Assembly: GCA_012295275.1 (NCBI GenBank)
Contig: CM022675.1
Location: 14,279,463-14,343,462, forward strand
Origin: Chrysomallon squamiferum
Taxonomy: Eukaryota; Mollusca; Gastropoda; Neomphalida; Peltospiridae
Length of the DNA stretch: 64,000 bases
Direction of reading: 5' to 3'
Part shown: in pieces, positions 61,601 through 64,000 of the stretch
Position numbering within the stretch: position 1 is the stretch's first letter
How the letters are laid out: each line of letters opens with the position of its first letter
Notes under the pieces: generated by a model
What the model was told of the DNA's origin: nothing
The model's database searches: none
What the model saw: the letters and a program-made list of their open reading frames with translations, nothing else
Position numbers and translations under genes: made by a program

Positions 61601-63449
61601 ATGGAATGTATATGGGGAGGTGTGTGTGTGTATTTGGGATTGAAGATTCTGTTAGGTACAGCTGATTAAACTTTGCAAACAGTATTCAAGAATGTATTGG
61701 TACAAGCAGACACAGTCCAATCATGACCTGGCCTTGAATGTATATAGGTAGGTAATGTGTGTGTGTGTGTGTAAAAAGTTCAAAATAATTGAAAATAATA
61801 ATTGTTACTATTACTTTTTTTTTTGGTATAAAAATTTACATGAAATTAAGTTTTTGTTATTTAAAAGGATTATCTAGGTGAGGTGAGAGCAGTTCTGACA
61901 GCTCTGTCTCCATTGTCTGCTTTGTTGCTGTCCATTCTACACAAGAAAGCAATAAGTCGACAGTAAGCTTCAAAGAAATAATCCAGTTATTAAAACAGTT
62001 TGTAGTTTCAACTCAAAACATAACAGTAAAAATTACATTTTAGTTCTTATTTATTTAAAACTTGCTTGGGTACATCTTTTTTTTTCTTCTTTTTTTTTTT
62101 TTCTGCCTGCTGCAGTAACCCATGGTATATGCATAACTAGGAGAATTATTGGTACTCAAGCTTTTTCAAATTCAGGTTGTAATAAATAAATATTTTTCTT
62201 TTGATTCCGCTGTAGGGTGGGGAATTATAAAATGAAAAAGTAATAATTTCCTATTTTAAAAAAAAAAATAATAATAATAAAATGTGCTAATAGTTATATT
62301 TATTTATTTTTCACATTTATTATTAAATAGATATTAAGTCATTGTTAACAAAATTCAGTATCAAAAACTAGTAGATTAATTTCTTTTTTCTTCTTTATTT
62401 TTGGTAACATTTATTCTATATATATATATATACATATAATTTTTATTTTTATCTGTTCAGGATCTTCACACAAGAATTGCTCTCATTCATCAAGGCAGCC
62501 CCTATCACAGATATTCACATGGTCCATGGGTGTGTTCAGCTTATTGCCACCCTCAGAAAAAGTAAGAATAACTTCTATTTTATCATTTATTATTTCTAGT
62601 TCTTCTTGCCAGGAAAAAGCAAAATGGCTCAGCAGTGTACGAGTGTGCTTCAGAATACAGTTGGCTGTTACATAGATCTGAAGCTTATAAAATATCTCAA
62701 ATAAAATATTGTAGCCATCATGCAATTTCAAAATGTTAAATTAAGTCACGAACAAATATTTGACATCAGCTCTTCACTGTAAAGGATATTTTTCATGACT
62801 AAAAACAGTTTAGACTTTGGATATTTCCATACTATTATTTTATTTATTTTTACCAGTTGTATCATATAAAGTTAAAATTATTATTCTTATATAACCTTCT
62901 TTTACCAGCTAAATTCTCCAGTGAACTTTTATCTGAATGTGTGGATTCACTGAAGCCTTTAATTGACAGTTTGCAAAGTGAAAATTGTGATGTGGAGGTT
63001 ACTTTCAGGTAAATTATATAAATAATTCAAGTTATTTATTGGTAATCAATACAAATTATATAACTGTAATTTCAGTTGTTGTAAACAAAATGTGTAGTTT
63101 GTGTGACAAAAATATTTTTCAGAAATAAATAGCCAAGAGATAAATATTTTAAAACTTGTATATTTAATGAAATGTTTATAATGACATTTTTATTTATTTT
63201 CTCTTTTATTTCAGTTGATTATATTTTAGATCTTAAAGAAACACACATTTACACTCCCACATATATACATAAAAGTGTTTTAAAACAAACCTTTTTGTAT
63301 AAAATTTGGTAATTCATTTATTCACTTAAAGGTTCATTTTTATCATTTTAATTTAATGTTTAATAATCTTGCATATTTTTTTTCATTACAGAGAGACACT
63401 GACACAAATCAGGAACAAACTAAATCCTGAATGTACATCAAACAAATAG
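47104..63449 (+). CDS. NCAPG2: Condensin II complex subunit G2 (NCAPG2), complete
   Basis: Twenty-eight GT-AG exons join with consistent phases into 3,663 nt (1,220 residues), ATG 47104 to TAG 63447-63449. The product is a HEAT-repeat, kleisin-associated non-SMC subunit of condensin II, which shapes chromosomes in prophase and acts in the nucleus. Recognition comes from blocks typical of this family: WWDKYGEIYFLAWQ, KQVDEMLFRLYSPILW, VRANAALLLCDVFP, HTVRVITVQGVC followed by YWEMIP, and NPAASRVFFLYA. An acidic loop lies at about 570-605. It is slightly longer than the human protein (about 1,140 residues), mainly through a Ser/Thr-rich stretch in exon 21. The ATG has G at -3. Introns 4 and 9 contain arrays of repeated acceptors. 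Confidence 0.95.
47279..47347 (+). repeat. Pure CT microsatellite in NCAPG2 intron 1
   Basis: About 69 bases of uninterrupted CT, then CA. A polypurine-polypyrimidine mirror tract close to the gene start. Confidence 0.97.
49126..49513 (+). repeat. 62-bp array of the NCAPG2 exon 5 acceptor
   Basis: The string tttatttttcag recurs with its end at 49141 (mutated), 49203, 49265, 49327, 49390 (caag), 49451 and the true 49513: period 61-63 bp. Spacer text such as 'gatggaaatattgaca' is shared. Confidence 0.95.
49972..51358 (+). CDS. NCAPG2: NCAPG2 exons 6-9 (residues 209-325)
   Basis: Exons are 49972-50066, 50491-50560, 50971-51063 and 51266-51358. They contain GRRFLSFVFTLNLDFI, SWWDKYGEIYFLAWQRT, IEHYCIQDLMSHA and VLGYIHKQKRHKQVDEMLFR. 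This is the part of the family most easily matched to vertebrate NCAPG2 and fixes the frame of the model. Phases are 2, 0, 0, 0. Confidence 0.94.
51915..52480 (+). repeat. 106-173 bp array of the NCAPG2 exon 10 acceptor and exon start
   Basis: Copies of aatgttcag plus exon-like 'tggcaaatcatacag' text end at 51925, 52043 (mutated), 52216, 52374 and the true 52480. Between them, 'tttataagtattgggaaatg' and 'tactttattac' recur. Confidence 0.9.
52481..54740 (+). CDS. NCAPG2: NCAPG2 exons 10-13, central HEAT repeats (residues 326-552)
   Basis: Exons are 52481-52606, 52951-53130, 53932-54084 and 54518-54740. Paired helices with HEAT spacing are visible: VRANAALLLCDVFPLTDP, HTVRVITVQGVCRIMA with YWEMIPVDVI, LPQLGKHIFDVSEIVRVS and VCRRIVKLLFHSYIVL. 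Phases are 0, 0, 0, 1. The acceptor and first codons of exon 10 recur several times upstream in intron 9. Confidence 0.95.
53212..53325 (+). repeat. NCAPG2 intron 11 duplication, copy 1
   Basis: 'cagtaataacagaaat' through 'ttttagtttgttctgaac' matches 53595-53705 with modest divergence. Confidence 0.85.
53595..53705 (+). repeat. NCAPG2 intron 11 duplication, copy 2
   Basis: Second direct copy of 53212-53325, about 380 bp downstream. Confidence 0.85.
55049..56881 (+). CDS. NCAPG2: NCAPG2 exons 14-17, with acidic loop (residues 553-681)
   Basis: Exons are 55049-55170, 55796-55912, 56163-56240 and 56811-56881. A helix (FVLLIVIKANRN) leads into an acidic disordered loop (EDNQEEID, CDEEGEGDSE), followed by KILDGLVIMW and KKKMSVAVTQMLKAF. 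An acidic loop at the same place is known in vertebrate NCAPG2. Phases are 0, 0, 0, 2. Confidence 0.92.
56512..57760 (+). repeat. Related repeat blocks across NCAPG2 introns 16 and 17
   Basis: 'ttccaatatagcatgt', 'gagactgaatacatttt' and 'aatcacaaaaatattgc' occur near 56520-56580 (intron 16) and again at about 57490-57560 and 57640-57680 (intron 17). Copies of 'tatttaaatcaaaactata' lie between. Exon 17 sits between the blocks. Confidence 0.75.
57813..59959 (+). CDS. NCAPG2: NCAPG2 exons 18-21, with Ser/Thr-rich insert (residues 682-962)
   Basis: Exons are 57813-57993, 58387-58557, 59082-59198 and 59588-59959. Exons 18-19 match the family (LLEAMCKWGKTDEVLD, NPKPKLAVNFLMFLLRHP). Exon 21, the longest, adds about 95 residues of Ser/Thr/Lys-rich, probably disordered sequence. 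In it a motif recurs: KKHLYDTTLGQSVMLSDE and KKKILNVTLGSTLLMSADE. It also has a TP site (FTPAVGRG) and a basic patch (GRGRKR). Confidence 0.92.
60299..63449 (+). CDS. NCAPG2: NCAPG2 exons 22-28, C-terminal region (residues 963-1220)
   Basis: Exons are 60299-60398, 60719-60897, 61268-61411, 61868-61962, 62461-62561, 62909-63008 and 63392-63449. Helical segments include ALLVGIGDAEITNSLC, LFSEVQNTLSEIFNTVI and LLSIHKKAIS-like residues (LLLSILHKKAISRQ). The last exon gives ETLTQIRNKLNPEC and TSNK before TAG. Phases are 1, 0, 0, 2, 1, 2. The acceptor of exon 25 (tatttaaaag) is weak but is required by phase and family alignment. Confidence 0.92.
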
Positions 63450-63853
63450 ATTTGAGAAAGAGACTGATTAATCTGGGATATATCCAAGAAACATATATAT
63501 ATATATATAAAAACTATCTTTGAAAATATTTCTGACAGACCACATTTTTATTTTTCACTAAAGGCTCTCGTATTTAGACTGAGTTGAAACATTTGAACAA
63601 TCTTTTTATAGGAGCAAGCTGTTGTATAGTCAGTTTGGTTTTTCACACAATCAGAGACACATGTATCCCAAACATCAGCTGTTTCAAACTGACTAATTTC
63701 ATTAGTTGTAGACATTCTCTGTAAATAATATTTATTCACCTTCTAACTCTGAAGTTAATCTTTTATCACTGCAACAAAGTTTATGATAGGCAACACATAT
63801 TTAGAAATACCATGAGATGAATCTTAGAATTATTTGATATTAATTTCTTTCAT

Positions 63854-63859
63854 AATAAA
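63854..63859 (+). other. Candidate NCAPG2 polyadenylation signal
   Basis: AATAAA about 405 bases after the stop codon, in AT-rich 3'-flank; the cleavage site cannot be fixed from sequence alone. Confidence 0.4.
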
Positions 63860-64000
63860 AAATAATATTGACTGTCAAAACTTATGCATTTGTATTTCCA
63901 TAATGTCACCATGACGAATTTTGTAGACTAAAACTATAAATAACTAATGTTAGTCTGAAGAGCCATACTAACTGGCAATGAGACAGGTTACTATTAGCAT

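Overview
Eukaryotic nuclear DNA. It is very AT-rich, crowded with microsatellites and minisatellites, and carries intron-rich genes with GT-AG junctions. Exon structure and protein families fit a bilaterian invertebrate; a mollusc or other lophotrochozoan is my best guess, and that is inference. There are no bacterial-style operons, CRISPR arrays or RNA genes that I can support.

Three protein-coding genes are present. (1) 405-27899, plus strand: the 3' part of a giant gene encoding at least 18 tandem CUB domains in 35 recognisable exons (about 2,117 codons in the window; the 5' end lies to the left). It stops directly after the last CUB domain with no transmembrane segment, as cubilin does. 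(2) 37644-38675, minus strand: a single-coding-exon seven-transmembrane PAQR protein of the class II membrane progestin receptor type, with probable 5' untranslated exons reaching back to about 46.16 kb. (3) 47104-63449, plus strand: a complete condensin II subunit G2 gene (NCAPG2). Its 28 exons join in a phase-consistent way into a 1,220-residue HEAT-repeat protein. The CUB gene and the PAQR gene are tail to tail across about 10 kb without genes. PAQR and NCAPG2 are head to head around a small CpG-rich segment at about 46.75-46.81 kb that looks like a shared promoter.

The most unusual signal is not a gene. In both plus-strand genes, minisatellites repeatedly abut exons, and their repeat unit contains the splice site itself, often with a piece of the exon. 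Examples at acceptors have exact periods of 64 bp (before CUB exon 5), 16 bp (exon 6), 30 bp (exon 8), about 27-30 bp (exon 10) and 62 bp (NCAPG2 exon 5), plus a 106-173 bp array before NCAPG2 exon 10. Donor-side versions follow CUB exons 6, 13, 19 and 28. The result is rows of decoy splice sites and, after exon 6, a phase-compatible 15-nt potential microexon.

Other points of note are: an apparent one-base frameshift in CUB 3; a CUB domain in which both cysteines of the first disulfide are Tyr; a CUB with a damaged C-terminal edge; a copy of an exon end inserted in another intron; a threonine-rich cryptic reading frame; a duplicated 3'-UTR segment; and a 42-codon upstream reading frame in the predicted PAQR leader.
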